A stretch of 64,000 nt of DNA from Psoroptes ovis. Taxonomy: Eukaryota; Arthropoda; Arachnida; Sarcoptiformes; Psoroptidae. The stretch covers positions 2,604,001-2,668,000 of the forward strand of contig PQWQ01000002.1 of NCBI GenBank assembly GCA_002943765.1, read 5' to 3'. Positions 48,881 through 60,770 of this stretch are shown in pieces. Numbering within the stretch: position 1 is the first letter of the stretch; each line of letters starts with the position of its first letter. Position numbers and translations under genes: made by a program. The notes under the pieces were generated by a model. That model saw only the letters and a program-made list of their open reading frames with translations. It did not search any database and was not told the origin of the DNA.

Positions 48881-51358
48881 ATGAATTTCGAAACACAAAA
48901 TTACAGAATTTGTGGTGTATGCGGTGATAAAGCATTAGGTTTGTATGTTTCTATGTTTGTATTTCTATTCGATTCGTATTTGTTTAACTTTTTTCAAATG
49001 ATGTAAATGATTTGATGTTGACAACAAGAAAATAAAATGAAATTAGTTCAAAATCTTAGCGATTATCTCTGATTTTTTATATCAATATAAATCTCATCTT
49101 AATTCATTGTTTTAATTTCCAATTTTAACAATTTCAAGGCTACAATTTTAATGCATTAACATGTGAATCGTGTAAAGCATTTTTTCGTCGAAACGCACTT
49201 CGTTATGAGGTTTGTAATTCTCTTTTTTTACACTAATTATTTTAATGATAATATATATTCAGGATAAAGAATTATAGTTTTTATTTTGATTTGTATTAGG
49301 CCAGATTAGATTATATTTTCTATTCTGTAAATTGATATTTGTTTTTACAATAAATTCATTTATTTTTACTTTTTCCCTTGTCTTTAATCTGGTGATTCTC
49401 CTAAAATAAAAAAAAATTGATTCAATAAATAAAAAATATAAACAAATATTCAATTTGTCAAACAGAATTATCGTTGTACAACCGGAGGCGATTGTCAAAT
49501 AACAATACAAACACGAAAATATTGTCGTCATTGTCGTTTGAAAAAATGTTTCAAAATTGGAATGTGTAAAGTAAAAAGAATTGAAATGTTTATTTTTATC
49601 ATTAAATTATTCCTTAAGCATTGATTTCCAATATTTATACTGAAAATAGGATTGGATTCTTGGTGATAAAGATAAAAAATTTCATATACATCGTAAGCAT
49701 CGCCATCATAATGTACGACCGGATAGTTCAAGTTTACAGCAAATTGAAGCCAATCAAAATGTTCCGACAAATGGAAAATCGAAAAATTTCATCATTTTAC
49801 CGATAATAATTGAAAAAAATATAAAATCGAAAAATAATAGTTTTCACAATGAATTGATTGATTTTATTAATGAAAAATTATCAACAAACATTAATACGAA
49901 TAATAATAATCAAATTAATGATGGAAGTTCAACAAACCATTCAAATAATGAAAAAGACAAACGTCATTTGTCAAATGTGAATGATGATCGAAATTTTTCG
50001 AACAAATACATTTCAGATTCAAATGAAAATGTCAAAGTGATTCAAACCGTTTTTAATTCTAACGGTAACAATAAGGACATTAATTTGAATTTTAATGAAA
50101 TTCTCAATGGAGGTAATAGAATTCATTTGACGAATGATGTTTTTAATAAGAATAATGTTTGTCAAATCGAATGTTCGAATATTAATAATAGCATTTACAT
50201 CAATGATAATATTGATCAAAAACATAATTTCGATCATGTGCAACGTAAACAACAACAACAAGAAAAATATGATAAAATTAATGATGATTTTGTCCAAATG
50301 AATGGTCACGAAATGTTTGTCAAAAATGTTAGATCAAATATTGAGAACTGTTCGACAAATAATAAAATGAATAATGATAACTGGAATATTCCTGACATTG
50401 TATATCGACATGCGATTCAATTAGAACATACTACCAATCCATTAAGCATGATGGATTCTAAATCATACAACAAGATTAATAATGAAGATGCTGATTGTTA
50501 TTTTATTGATAATTTTAATGACCAACAAATGTTCGAACTAAATACATTAGAAAAAAGAAAATTAGATGAAGTTAATCATTATTTAATCACATTATATGAT
50601 CTAGGTGATAACCCTGAAAATCAAAAAGTTATTAGACATATAAAAGATGGTTTCAAATATTTAGAAATGAGTATGAAAAATTTAATAATAACCGTTAAAA
50701 ATGTACCAGCATTTAAACAATTATGTCAAGAAGATCAAATACAATTGTTGAAAAGTGGTGCCATCGAGATTAAATGGATTATAAATTTAAAATTTTTCGA
50801 TGAAACAAGTCAATCATGTTTATTACCGAATCCAGACGTTGAAGAACGAAACTCATACATTGTATTCGATAATGATTATCTTATACAAACATATGGTGAA
50901 GAAATAATGACACGTTTAAAAAATTTATTCTCTACATTTCGTTATGATTGGCGTAATGATAATTCTATACTCAATTTGGTAAATATTGAATAAAAATTTG
51001 AAAATGATTGATGATTTACTGATAATATTTTTTTCAAAATTTTTTTTTCATCTCCACAAAGCTATCAATGATGATTCTATTCTATCCAGGTCGCCCGAAT
51101 CTAATTGATAGAGAATATATTCGTTTACAATTTTGTATCTATTCACATTTATTACGCAAATATTTACAAGTCAAATATTTATCTATATGTGAAGGTCGTT
51201 CATGTTATTTAAAATTGATAAGCGGTGTGCAAGAAATACGCTATTTAAATGAGCAATTTTTGGATTTAATGTTAAAATTTGATATGAAATTAGCTGGGCC
51301 ATTGACATTGGAACTATATGATTTTGATCATTTGAAAAAATCATTAAAATTAATTTGA
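48881..51358 (+). CDS. HR96-like (NR1J-type) nuclear receptor B
   Basis: Exons 48881-48938, 49139-49209, 49466-49570, 49650-50978 and 51062-51358 give 619 aa. The DNA-binding domain (about 10-78) reads CGVCGDKALGYNF, CESCKAFFRRN (the classical HR96 P-box), CTTGGDC and CRHCRLKKCFKIGM. Its three introns sit at exactly the same positions and phases as in receptor A. The hinge is Asn-rich. The ligand-binding domain has FKQLCQEDQIQLLKSGAIEI and, after the last intron, MMILFYPGRPNLIDREYI. The C-terminus carries GPLTLELYD (about 600-608), which fits an AF-2 activation helix, so unlike receptor A this protein should recruit co-activators. It lies head-to-head with receptor A and 524 bp upstream of TSC1. 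Confidence 0.9.
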
Positions 51359-51882
51359 TTCGATGTAATAATGAATTGAATTGAATAATGAATGAATATT
51401 TTTTGTTTATATTTTTTTATTTTGCAAACAAAACAAATAAAATAAAATTACCAAAGATGAAATGAATCGAAATTCATTCTTTTTTTCCCATTAATCATTT
51501 ATGAATTGATATTTTGTAACTAATTGATTTATTTTTGATTAATCAAAATTTCGAATTAAAATTTTAAAATTTTCGGTTTTTTATTCAAATTCGTACATCA
51601 CTATCGATTGTGAAACTTTCATGAGTAATTCTTGCGTTTTTCGATTGTTTGTCGACAGATCATCTGAATGTTTTCCATTTTTCAATTTTTCATTTGTTTA
51701 TTTTTGGAGAAAAAACTCGAAAAACAGCTGCTCTTTCTGCCAAATATACCGGATTCTCACATCATTTTTATTAGATTTATGTCTTTTTCTTCAACAAATA
51801 AATAAATAGAAATTGCCATTCTCATCAAAAACTTTGTCAACAACATTTGAGTTCATTGTGGTAATAATTGGTCGGCAAAAAA
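51359..51882. other. Intergenic, HR96-like B 3' end to TSC1 start
   Basis: 524 bp of AT-rich DNA containing the 3' UTR of receptor B and the TSC1 promoter. An AATAAA lies at about 51436. Nothing else was recognised. Confidence 0.5.
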
Positions 51883-54800
51883 ATGGTCAATAATAATAAA
51901 AATAATAATCATAATAATAGCAATTCATCAATTTTTTATTCATCATCAATCAATGATAATGGTACTAAAAATAACAACGAAATGCAAGAATTATTGATGA
52001 AAATACAAAAAGTATCGAATGATGAATTTAAATCATTGTATGAACAAATATTTCAATTATTGGATGAAAGTATGTTTATATTTTCCAATTTAAATTTTGA
52101 TATTCTTTTGATACACTTTTTTTAATTCAATCAAAACAGGCAAAAACAAAGCACATGAAAGTAATTTTAAAGAAAATTTCATAGAAAAACTTGTCGATCT
52201 TTATTTACAAACATTTTCGGATCGTGTATTGAAAATTTTGATTGGCATATCTTCACCATTAGATGAGGTAATATATTTTCTTTTCTTTCTAATATTCATT
52301 CGATTTCAACTATTTGAATAGTGTTTGTTCAATATTTTGATGAAAAAAATCAATGTCCAAACTGCAGTCGAGAAGCGTTTTGCTGTTTTCATACTGATAT
52401 CAAATATTGTCCATCGTTCACCATCATGGTTACCAAATATAATCAATATGCCCTTGCTGAATCGTTTTTTCAGCATTCTGAAGGTATTTCTATAATGATT
52501 TTGGCATTTTCACTAATCTATTATTGATACGTTCTCCAAACAGAATGACCAAGAGATTGTAATTTTAGCGATAGCCGCATTAATTCTTGTCGAATTAATA
52601 GCGGCATTGCCTTGTTTAATGACAAAATGTCTGGATGATATATTCATTTGTTTTTCGCGTTTATCCACATTTCTTTACATCGGAATGAACGAAAAAAGAC
52701 AAGATGGACCTATCGATAAGAGAAATCTATCATTGCTAAATTTGAATTCAATCGTTTACCGTGTATTCATAAGATTATATGCCATGTATCCATGTAATTT
52801 TATTGATTATTTGAAGCATGTTTATGGGATTGGTTGCAGCAAAGAAAATAGTGCCGTATTTGTGCAAATAATACAACCAATGTTGAATAAAATATGTTTT
52901 CATCCATTTCTGATCACAGCATCAAAAGAGCGCGAATGTGATAAAACACGATGGTTCTACAAAGAACCACATGATATTTTGATTGAATGTGGTCAATATT
53001 CAATAGATCCGATTGAATCGTCCCATTTCGTGGAAGATTTTGCACAGCTATATGGATTTCTGACCAATGATTACAACAATGATGATGATGAGAACAATGA
53101 AGAAATTTGTGATAAACAACCTCAGCAGACACCAACCTATTCAATGCAGTCATCGAATTCAATATTCAATGAATTGAAAAAAACGATCGAAGAAAATGGA
53201 CAAAATTTACCATCACTCAGTTCAATGAAACATGGACCATCAGTCAAACAATTCGACAACAAAATAGATCACATCAAAAAATTGGTAAACTTAGAATCGG
53301 CACAAGAAGCAATCAACATGGGTGATAAAATGAATTTATCGACATTGGAAGATGCAAAAAAACAGCCAAATGAAAAAAATCTATTCAAACCAGTTGCAAT
53401 TTCAGCTAATGCATCAAAAACCTCAATTATGATCAATAATAATTCTTCACATAAAAAGAATATAAACAAGAAGCAGCCATGTTTTTCACCATTCCAGCCA
53501 ATCAAAGAAATTGGTAATATAACACAAACTAGTAATAATTCCGTCGCAAAAACAATAGTCGCATCATCACCGATTGATAATACATTCAATGATCAAAATC
53601 AACGTGATTGTAATTCAACGATTGATCATGAAAGCAGTAATGACAATGATGACGTCGACATTGAGATTATTGGCTATAATCTAGAAAATGGAGAGGATAA
53701 ATCGCCAATGAATATGGTGAAAAATCAAAGAATTCTCACCAAATCAGATAATCGTAACGAATCAATAAATAGCGATAAATCAAATGAGATCGATGAATCT
53801 TCAGTTGAATCTGTTCAAACAAAATTGAATGATGAATTTGTTCAAAATGTTAAAGCTTCATTCAAACATTTGAATACACGCATACGTTATCAAAGTAATT
53901 GTCAACAAGAAACGACAACACATTATAATGAAGATGATAACGATTTTGGTTTTCCTATCGCATTGTTAGAGATGAAAAAATATAGTAAATCATGCCCAAA
54001 ACTATGTTTTGAAAATAATGAAGATGAATCATTCGAAATGGTCAAAGATTATCATCTGAATTCGAATAAAGGAGAAGAAAATATTGAAAACAGTATCGAC
54101 AATGCAGAAAGGCGTAAATCGGCTGAAAAATTCTCACAACGTGTACATCTTAAACTAAATGATTCGAATGTCAAACCCAAACAAACAACGGTGACAGTAG
54201 TGAACAAAACATGCAAATCAGTCGATTTTACCAAAGAAATCAAATCATTATTTTTCAATTATGGTTTTGATAAAAATATTTACACTTACAGTCGATTATT
54301 ACAAGAATCAAGACGTCAATTGTATCAATCATCATCATCAATTGATTTTCAAACGCCTTCCAAATTGGAATTTGATTCGCCACATGTACTATTGGACCGA
54401 ACATTATCCACACTAAGTGAATTCTATCTAAAAGATTCTAATGATCGAGCAACTACTTCTTCTGGTGATAATTCTGATCAAATTAATCGTCATGATTCTA
54501 TATTAAATACTATTTCGAACACAACTAGCATTGAGCATATACCATCTATGAATTATTCATCGAATTCCAAACCAAATGAAGAAGATATGAAAAAAATTTT
54601 GGCCATAATGTATGCACAGCTGGTGTTTGAAAGGCATCAGAGAAATTTACATGTTATTAGAAATCGTAGATTGTATAAGAAATCAAAAGATTTCATTCAA
54701 TTGGAAGAACAATTCAAATCAATGAAAATCAAAATGAAAATGTTGATTGAAGAAATTGAAGCAATGAAATATCACTTAAATCGTAATTCATTAGTGTTTG

Positions 54801-55521
54801 AGAAAGAACGACAAATGTACAGGGAAGAAATTGTAAAAATTCGAAATGATTTAAATAGATATAAAAATGATTATGAAATATTGCTGAATGAAAAAACGAG
54901 CTTAGAATTACATTATCGTTTGGAGATTGATGGATTGAATCAAAATTTTCGCACAAAAGAGGTCGAATTGAACAAATTTCTATGTAATTTCGATAGAAAC
55001 GTTGACATTATGAAATTGGAACAAGAAAATATTGACCTGAAAAAACAGATGCTACTGTTTGGAGAATTTTGTGGCAAAATCAATGATGTTTATCGTCATA
55101 TGAAATTGGCAACACCAGAAATCAGTGATAAATTTATTTATGATTCATTAAGATATGAAAATGAAGGTATTCTTATGAATTTTTTCAGATCGATTCAATT
55201 TAAATCATTTTTTCTTTTTGAATAGATTTACAAAAACGTAACAATGAATTAAATACGAAATTGAAATATTTTATGGAAAAATGTCAAACTTTAGAAAATG
55301 AATTGAAAAAAATGGAAACATTGGCAAGCGAATCAAATGATCGGCGTGAATTAGAATATATTCGTGATTGTTTGATTGGTAAAGAAAAACAAATTGATGT
55401 ATTGAAAACATTGGTGGTTAATTATGAATCTCATATTAAAAAATTGAATGGAGAAATGATTGCACTGAAATTAACACCAAACAACAACAGAAATGCTGTC
55501 GTTTCCAATCATGATATTTAA
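51883..55521 (+). CDS. TSC1: Hamartin (TSC1)
   Basis: Exons 51883-52069, 52140-52267, 52322-52483, 52544-55166 and 55226-55521 give 1131 aa (human 1164). TSC1 stabilises TSC2; the complex is the GTPase-activating brake on Rheb and so on TORC1. The N-terminal helical-repeat core is recognisable: FSDRVLKILIGISSP, VHRSPSWLPNIINMPLLNRF, VYRVFIRLYAMYPCNFIDYL, HPFLITASKERECDKTRWF and EPHDILIECGQYSIDP. The middle (about 330-800) is disordered, Asn/Ser-rich. A long coiled coil (about 840-1110) closes the protein, as in human TSC1, and should contact TSC2 and TBC1D7. ATG 51883 is the first methionine in frame. Poly(A) signal at 55624-55629. Confidence 0.92.
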
Positions 55522-56123
55522 TTTGAATTAAAATAATTAGAAAATTTCGAAAACGAATACGATTGAATCGAGTGAATTCTAACAATTGACGAAAGTCAAA
55601 GACAACAATGCATATGGCTAGTCAATAAAAAAACAAAAAAGTATCGTAATTTGATTTTTTCGCCGCAATTTTGGCAAAATCAGAAAAACAATTGTTGACA
55701 AGCGCCGAATCGTTACAAAATTTATTTGTATTAAATAAGAAAAAAAATTTCCAGCAAAAATAATTCCTTGATTTTATCAATCAAAAAAATGATAATCCAA
55801 TAAATCGAGATTTGATAATCGTGAAAAATCTTCAATACAAGAAATATTTTGCATTTTGATCCATGTGTTTTCTATTATTTTGATATGAGAATTTGTTTTT
55901 TGCCTAAAAATGGTATAAATACTGATTGTTTAAATAAAATTTATTGTTTTTTTCTGATTCAAATTTGTTTCATTGAAGAGAAAATTAACGGTCATCAAAA
56001 ACATCATCATCAAGAAATGATGACCTTTATCATGATAGATCTTCAAATTGATAAAAAAAAGTAATTTTATTTATCATTTCCAAATAAAATAATTATATCA
56101 AATGAGTGAAATTCTCAAAATGT
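55522..56123. other. Convergent intergenic region, TSC1 / MRG15
   Basis: 602 bp of AT-rich 3' flanking DNA. An open frame at 55849-56064 has no recognisable motif and is judged spurious. Confidence 0.55.
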
Positions 56124-57482
56124 CTATTTATTGATGAGTAGAAATGAATCGATGTATGATGTATCGGATTCATTGGCAAACAGCCATAAATTTTTGCTTA
56201 AATATTTCAAAAAATCATAAATATAACTGTTCAAAATATTGATACGTTCAGAGTTGAGATCAGTGTAAAAAATAAATTCACCTAATTTAGTGAATAATCG
56301 TAATAAATGTACGGCACCATATAGTTTTGTGAAATCGATACGTTTTTCTTGATCGATTTTGTTGGATGATTGTTGTGATTCAATGCTTGATATTTCAGTA
56401 CTTGTACAACTGTCCGATGTTTCACTTTGACTATTTTGATCGGTGAACAATTGTAAACGTTGTTGTGAAGATTGTTTTGTATTATTATCATTGTTTTCAT
56501 CCGATAATATATTTGTCGTCGAAAAAAGATTATTTCCTTGTTTCGTTATAATTTTTTTGAATTTTTTAGAACTACGTTTAGAATCTTTACTATTAGATTG
56601 AGTATTATCACATTTATCACTTTTGGAGAATTCATCATAATTTTTAATTAAATATTCCATTTGTTGTTTTTCAGATGGATATAGAAGACATTTATCGAGG
56701 AAATAATTAAAATATCGTCTAATAGCATTGAGAAAATCAACATAACCATCTAGTGAATGATTAGAAGGTAATTTAGTTGATTGTGTTTTATGGTAATAAA
56801 AATCATTCAAAATTTTATCGATGTTCAATTTAAATGGAAGATGTACTAATTTTTTCTGATTTATAATCAGTTCCCAATCATCTGTCAATATTGTTTTCAA
56901 ATCTTCTGGTATACGAATTTTTACTTCACATTTGTTCAAAAAATTTGTTTGGTTTTCAATGTATGCAGGAACATCGATGTCATTTGAATTGAAAATCTTA
57001 TAATGATGGTTTACTGTTTTTATTGAAAAATAATAAATAAAAATATATGATAATAATAATAATAATTCATACGAACCAGAACTGCTATTACAATTATCAA
57101 CATTAATATTAGATTTTTTCAATAATTCATCCTTTTTTGATGAGTTTTTCTTAAAGTCTTTAGATGATGATGTTTTCTGCAGCGATGATGATGATGAATG
57201 TTTTTTCGATTTCTTTTTGTGTTTACATTTATTTGACAATCTTAATTCTTGTTGTAATTTAAGATTTTCGGGTGTATATTTTAATATACGTTCTGGCAGA
57301 ACCCATTCATCATATTTAGGTTTCCAACCACGATAATGTATTTGATATTCAATAGTTGTATTTGATTTTCTAATACTAAGACATTTTGCTTCATAGATAT
57401 GTTTATCTTGATAACAAAGAACTTTTTCACCAATTTCAAATTTGAATTTTTTGCCTACATTTTTCTTTGAAATTGATGTCAT
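56124..57482 (-). CDS. MRG15: MRG15 (MORF4L1-type) chromodomain protein
   Basis: MRG15 reads H3K36 methylation and anchors NuA4/TIP60 acetyltransferase and Sin3/HDAC complexes. Chromodomain at about 12-72: KVLCYQDKHIYEAKC and the signature IHYRGWKPKYDEWVLPERIL. A Lys/Ser-rich linker follows, then the MRG domain (DWELIINQKKLVHLPF, LYGAVHLLRLFTKLGEFIFY, YDFLKYLSKN). A 63-nt sequence at 57014-57076 has GT-AG ends, length divisible by 3 and no in-frame stop. Spliced, the CDS is 57077-57482 plus 56124-57013 (431 aa); retained, it would be 452 aa with a hydrophobic insert (YELLLLLSYIFIYYF). I favour splicing, because the insert lies where homologues have linker. Confidence 0.92.
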   Translation of the reverse strand: MTSISKKNVGKKFKFEIGEKVLCYQDKHIYEAKCLSIRKSNTTIEYQIHYRGWKPKYDEWVLPERILKYTPENLKLQQELRLSNKCKHKKKSKKHSSSSSLQKTSSSKDFKKNSSKKDELLKKSNINVDNCNSSSGSYELLLLLSYIFIYYFSIKTVNHHYKIFNSNDIDVPAYIENQTNFLNKCEVKIRIPEDLKTILTDDWELIINQKKLVHLPFKLNIDKILNDFYYHKTQSTKLPSNHSLDGYVDFLNAIRRYFNYFLDKCLLYPSEKQQMEYLIKNYDEFSKSDKCDNTQSNSKDSKRSSKKFKKIITKQGNNLFSTTNILSDENNDNNTKQSSQQRLQLFTDQNSQSETSDSCTSTEISSIESQQSSNKIDQEKRIDFTKLYGAVHLLRLFTKLGEFIFYTDLNSERINILNSYIYDFLKYLSKNLWLFANESDTSYIDSFLLINK

Positions 57483-57544
57483 TTTTGTTCAAAATAAATT
57501 GAGTTCTTGAATTTGTTTTTTTATTGAAAAATGCATGTTTAGAA

Positions 57545-57559
57545 GCGCGCATATCGCGC
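57545..57559. promoter_or_regulatory. CpG-rich palindrome upstream of MRG15
   Basis: GCGCG-CATAT-CGCGC, a perfect 5-bp-arm palindrome 63 bp upstream of the MRG15 ATG, one of the most CpG-dense spots in an AT-rich window. It resembles CpG-containing core-promoter motifs (NRF-1 or CGCG-type), by inference. Confidence 0.4.
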
Positions 57560-57684
57560 GAGCAATGCACGAAAGCTATTTGTAGGACAGTGAACTCTAG
57601 TGGCTAACATGTCAAAAGTATTTCAATGAATTCCAAATTATAACAAATTTTTTTGTCCAAATCAAACGATTTAATATAATTAAT

Positions 57685-58463
57685 TTATTCATATTTTTCA
57701 ATCAATTCATTCAATTTGATATTGCGCCAATCATGTTTTACATTATCTAAATGGGAATCAAAATCAATCAGATTTAAATGATATTGTTTTTGAAATATTA
57801 ATTCTTGAATTGCTTTTTGTAATGATTGACAATTTTCCAATTGAAATCCGCGTGAATTCAATGTTGATTTGAGTTTTAATTTACCATCAACATATGTGAA
57901 CAGAAACAATGGTTGATTGAGCTTTTCAACATTATCAATACATAATGCCAGATTATAATCATTTAACATGATCATTACAGATTCAGGATTAATTTCATTG
58001 ATTTTATCGGAAATTTTTTCAGCGAATACAGTTGGAACCGGTACAGGAATTTCATGAAAATAATCATTAGCTTGATAGTAACCACCGATCATGTAATTTG
58101 TACTGTTTTGCAAATAATTTGACACCTTCGAATGATTTCAAACAGTAATGATGAGTTTCAAAGTTTAATAAATCATTTATTCAAATTGGTTACCTGATTT
58201 AGAGCAACTTCCAACATTGGCGTTAAACCATGACCTGAATGAAATAATGGAATGCAATCAACGAATTTAATGGATTTATTTGAACTTTTTTTCTTTTTTT
58301 CCATCACTAATATTCCATTGACTATGGCATGAGGATATCGTAATGCATGCATTAAGATTTTTAAATAACATTTCACCGAAATGACTAGATTATCATCATT
58401 ATTATTTTCATTAGATGATAAATTATTATCTTTTGGCGATTCATTTTGATCGTCTGAAGACAT
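57685..58463 (-). CDS. EMC8: ER membrane protein complex subunit 8/9
   Basis: Exons 58194-58463 and 57685-58125 (68-nt intron, phase 0) give 236 aa. The EMC inserts tail-anchored and multi-pass proteins into the ER membrane; EMC8/9 is a cytosolic MPN-fold subunit without the metal-binding protease motif. Matches include ALRYPHAIVNGILVMEK, VDCIPLFHSGHGLTPMLEVA, MIGGYYQAND and, at the end, LIDFDSHLDNVKHDW. The N-terminal 30 residues are an Asp/Asn/Ser-rich extension. EMC8 and EMC9 are vertebrate duplicates, so the single invertebrate gene corresponds to both. Confidence 0.92.
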
Positions 58464-58717
58464 TTTTTTCGAATATTACACTGTAATTTGAATTGATTAA
58501 TGTTGCTCGATCGGTTCCAATGATGAAAAAATTGATGAATAACGAATGTAAATTAATATTGAATTTGATGAATAAGCAAATGAAATAAAAAAACAAACAG
58601 TAAAATTCCCGAGAAATTTTCTTATTACACGCGATTATGTTTTTCGTGGAAAATTTCTTCAGTGAAATTCTGTCAAATCAAAGATTCCAACAAATTTTAA
58701 ATTTTTCTTTTGAAAAA
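58464..58717. promoter_or_regulatory. Bidirectional promoter, EMC8 / MED20
   Basis: 254 bp between two divergent start codons. TTGCTCGATCGGTTCC at 58503 is the only GC-richer patch. The frame upstream of the MED20 ATG is open, so a longer MED20 N-terminus is possible but not supported by homologues. Confidence 0.45.
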
Positions 58718-59332
58718 ATGGTTGTATCATCAGTTCATATTGTTTCAGACATGAGTGCCGGGCCACAAATGATTGAAACATTTCAAACAAATCTCGAAAC
58801 GCTTGGAGCAAAAAAATCTGGAAATTTTTTAATTGAATGTGATACATATTATTCAAATCCATCAATATTTTCTACACAAAAATTATTAAACATATTACAA
58901 TCATCTGAATATCCTGCCAGTGCATTTGCAATGATAGAAAATGGTCAAACTATTGTTGCCGATTCATCATTTGAACAAATAATTATGAATTTATCTAATT
59001 TTTATTCTACAAAAAAATTAACTCGTATTGAAGTACATGGTCAAAAATGGACATTAGGTGATTTCATTGTTAAATTGGGATCATGTACATTAGGTCCAAG
59101 TTTTAAAGCAGTGATCGCCGAAATCGAGTATGGTCCATGTTCAGTGCCAAATGCTTGTTGGGATCTTATTAAAGAATTAGGACGATCATTTGTCGGTCCA
59201 TCAATCAGTAAACCACATCAACATTTATTAGGCCGCATGAATGAATTGTATAGCCCTGTTGATACAATTCATCAATATAATGATATATTTAATCAAATAA
59301 AAAAACAAACACCACAAGGTAATACAGTTTGA
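58718..59332 (+). CDS. MED20: Mediator subunit 20
   Basis: A single-exon 204-aa protein of the Mediator head module, which links activators to RNA polymerase II. Conserved blocks: LETLGAKKSGNFLIECDTYY, SSEYPASAFAMIENGQTIVA, GDFIVKLGSCTLGPSFKAV, EIEYGPC and YSPVDTIHQYNDIFNQIKKQ. An in-frame ATG at 58637 would add 27 residues; the ATG at 58718 is preferred because MVVSSVHIV aligns with the start of human MED20. Divergent from EMC8, convergent with the PTP gene (63 bp apart). Confidence 0.93.
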   Translation: MVVSSVHIVSDMSAGPQMIETFQTNLETLGAKKSGNFLIECDTYYSNPSIFSTQKLLNILQSSEYPASAFAMIENGQTIVADSSFEQIIMNLSNFYSTKKLTRIEVHGQKWTLGDFIVKLGSCTLGPSFKAVIAEIEYGPCSVPNACWDLIKELGRSFVGPSISKPHQHLLGRMNELYSPVDTIHQYNDIFNQIKKQTPQGNTV

Positions 59333-59395
59333 TACATTTGTTTATAAAAATAAAAATCTGTTTAATTAAATTTTGAAAAAACTTTTCGAATAAAA

Positions 59396-59942
59396 TTAAT
59401 TCATTTTGTCAAGAAATGCATTACAACATCGTAAACATTGATTATAATTAGCAATAAATCCCTCCATTCCACCTTGAAAATAAGGATCTTCAATGATCAA
59501 TTGTCCTTCAGGATCATAAGATCCGAGTAATTCAATTTTGGCTGTCGAATTCGATGGTGCCATACGCTTGATATTACTAATATTACTTTCATCCATACCA
59601 AATATCCATTCGAAGCGTGTAAAATCATCTTTGTTTAATTTTCTTGCTCTATGATTAGTTTTCAATCCATGTTCTGATAATATTTGTAAAGCACGATGAT
59701 CCGGTAATTCACCGGTATGATATGAACCAGTTGCTGCACTATCACAAAACCATTTATCAGTCAAATTTCTATCAAAAAAAAAAAAAAAAAAAAAAAAATT
59801 GATTTCAATGAAAAAATTGAAATTAAAATGGATTGGCGAACCTTTTTTCAATCAAACTTTGAAAAATAGCCTCAGCTATGGGCGAGCGACATATATTGCC
59901 AAGACAAACGAACAATACACCACGAGGTTTATTTGATGACAT
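59396..59942 (-). CDS. ACP1: Low-molecular-weight protein tyrosine phosphatase (ACP1 type)
   Basis: Exons 59842-59942 and 59396-59768 (phase 2) give 157 aa (human 158). The P-loop VCLGNICRSP carries nucleophile Cys13 and Arg19; the general acid is Asp128 in EDPYFQGG. Tyr130 follows, as in animal enzymes. The enzyme removes phosphate from tyrosine residues in cytosolic signalling proteins. The 73-nt intron contains a 25-nt polyA tract, on the plus strand, next to the acceptor (a very strong pyrimidine tract on the sense strand). Confidence 0.96.
59774..59798. repeat. Poly(A)/poly(T) tract, 25 bp
   Basis: Homopolymer within the only intron of the LMW-PTP gene; on the sense strand it forms the polypyrimidine tract of the acceptor. 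Confidence 0.9.
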
Positions 59943-60770
59943 TGTCACTATTATTTGATCTTGCTAATTATGATTATTAATTAAAATTTGATTGGAATGT
60001 TGAAGAAACAATATTGTAACAATAAAACAGCATTGAAAATGTAATCACTGTAAACAACATTATCGCCATCTATGACCATCATGATTTTGTTTTCTTATAT
60101 TTAAAATAATTATCATTGATTATAGATGATTAAAAAATGAAGATAATAATCTTAAATGTTGATGATACGTAAATTTTGCAAACTTGAATTAAATAATTCC
60201 ATTGTAGTTTTATTTTAATTATCATCATTGTGATTGTGTTATGTGATATTCAATGAACAAAGTAAAAACATCGAAGTGTTTCGATGGTTATCATTGATTA
60301 ATTCATTCATGGAAAAAACAATTAATCAAAATTGTTCGAGCTCCTACATTCATAAATTATTTCGATGAAGAACAAGACAAGGGTAAGTTTATTTCCTTAA
60401 AGGTCAATCAATCAATCGATAAACAAATGAAATAAAATCATTTAAATCAAATCAATATATTTTTATTGTTTCTTGAATGTTGGACAAGATTAGATATCGA
60501 TTCATTAGAATAGATATGAAAATCGTTCGAGTTTTTTTTTCAATATTCATTTGATTAATAGATATTTGAACAATGATAAATGCAAACAAATACATGTATT
60601 GTCATATTTTCTGGTTATTTTTGGATTAAAATATATAAATAAGGAAAAATTGATGTCTATATATTGTTTCAAACTTTCAAATTTTTAATGTTAATATCAA
60701 CAATACATTTAAAAATTCATCGAATTTTTTACTTGCCTTTTCATCAATTACAACCATAAATCTAACTAAA
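59943..60770. promoter_or_regulatory. Divergent region, LMW-PTP / phosphoethanolamine methyltransferase
   Basis: 828 bp with the promoters of two divergent genes. A good splice donor (AAGG/GTAAGT, GT at 60383) hints at a non-coding first exon for the methyltransferase, but no convincing acceptor was found close to its ATG. No ORF was recognised. Confidence 0.4.

Noticed and set aside
50019..50309. Antisense frame in the hinge of HR96-like B
   Set aside because: Derived from the Asn-rich AAT repeats of the real coding strand.
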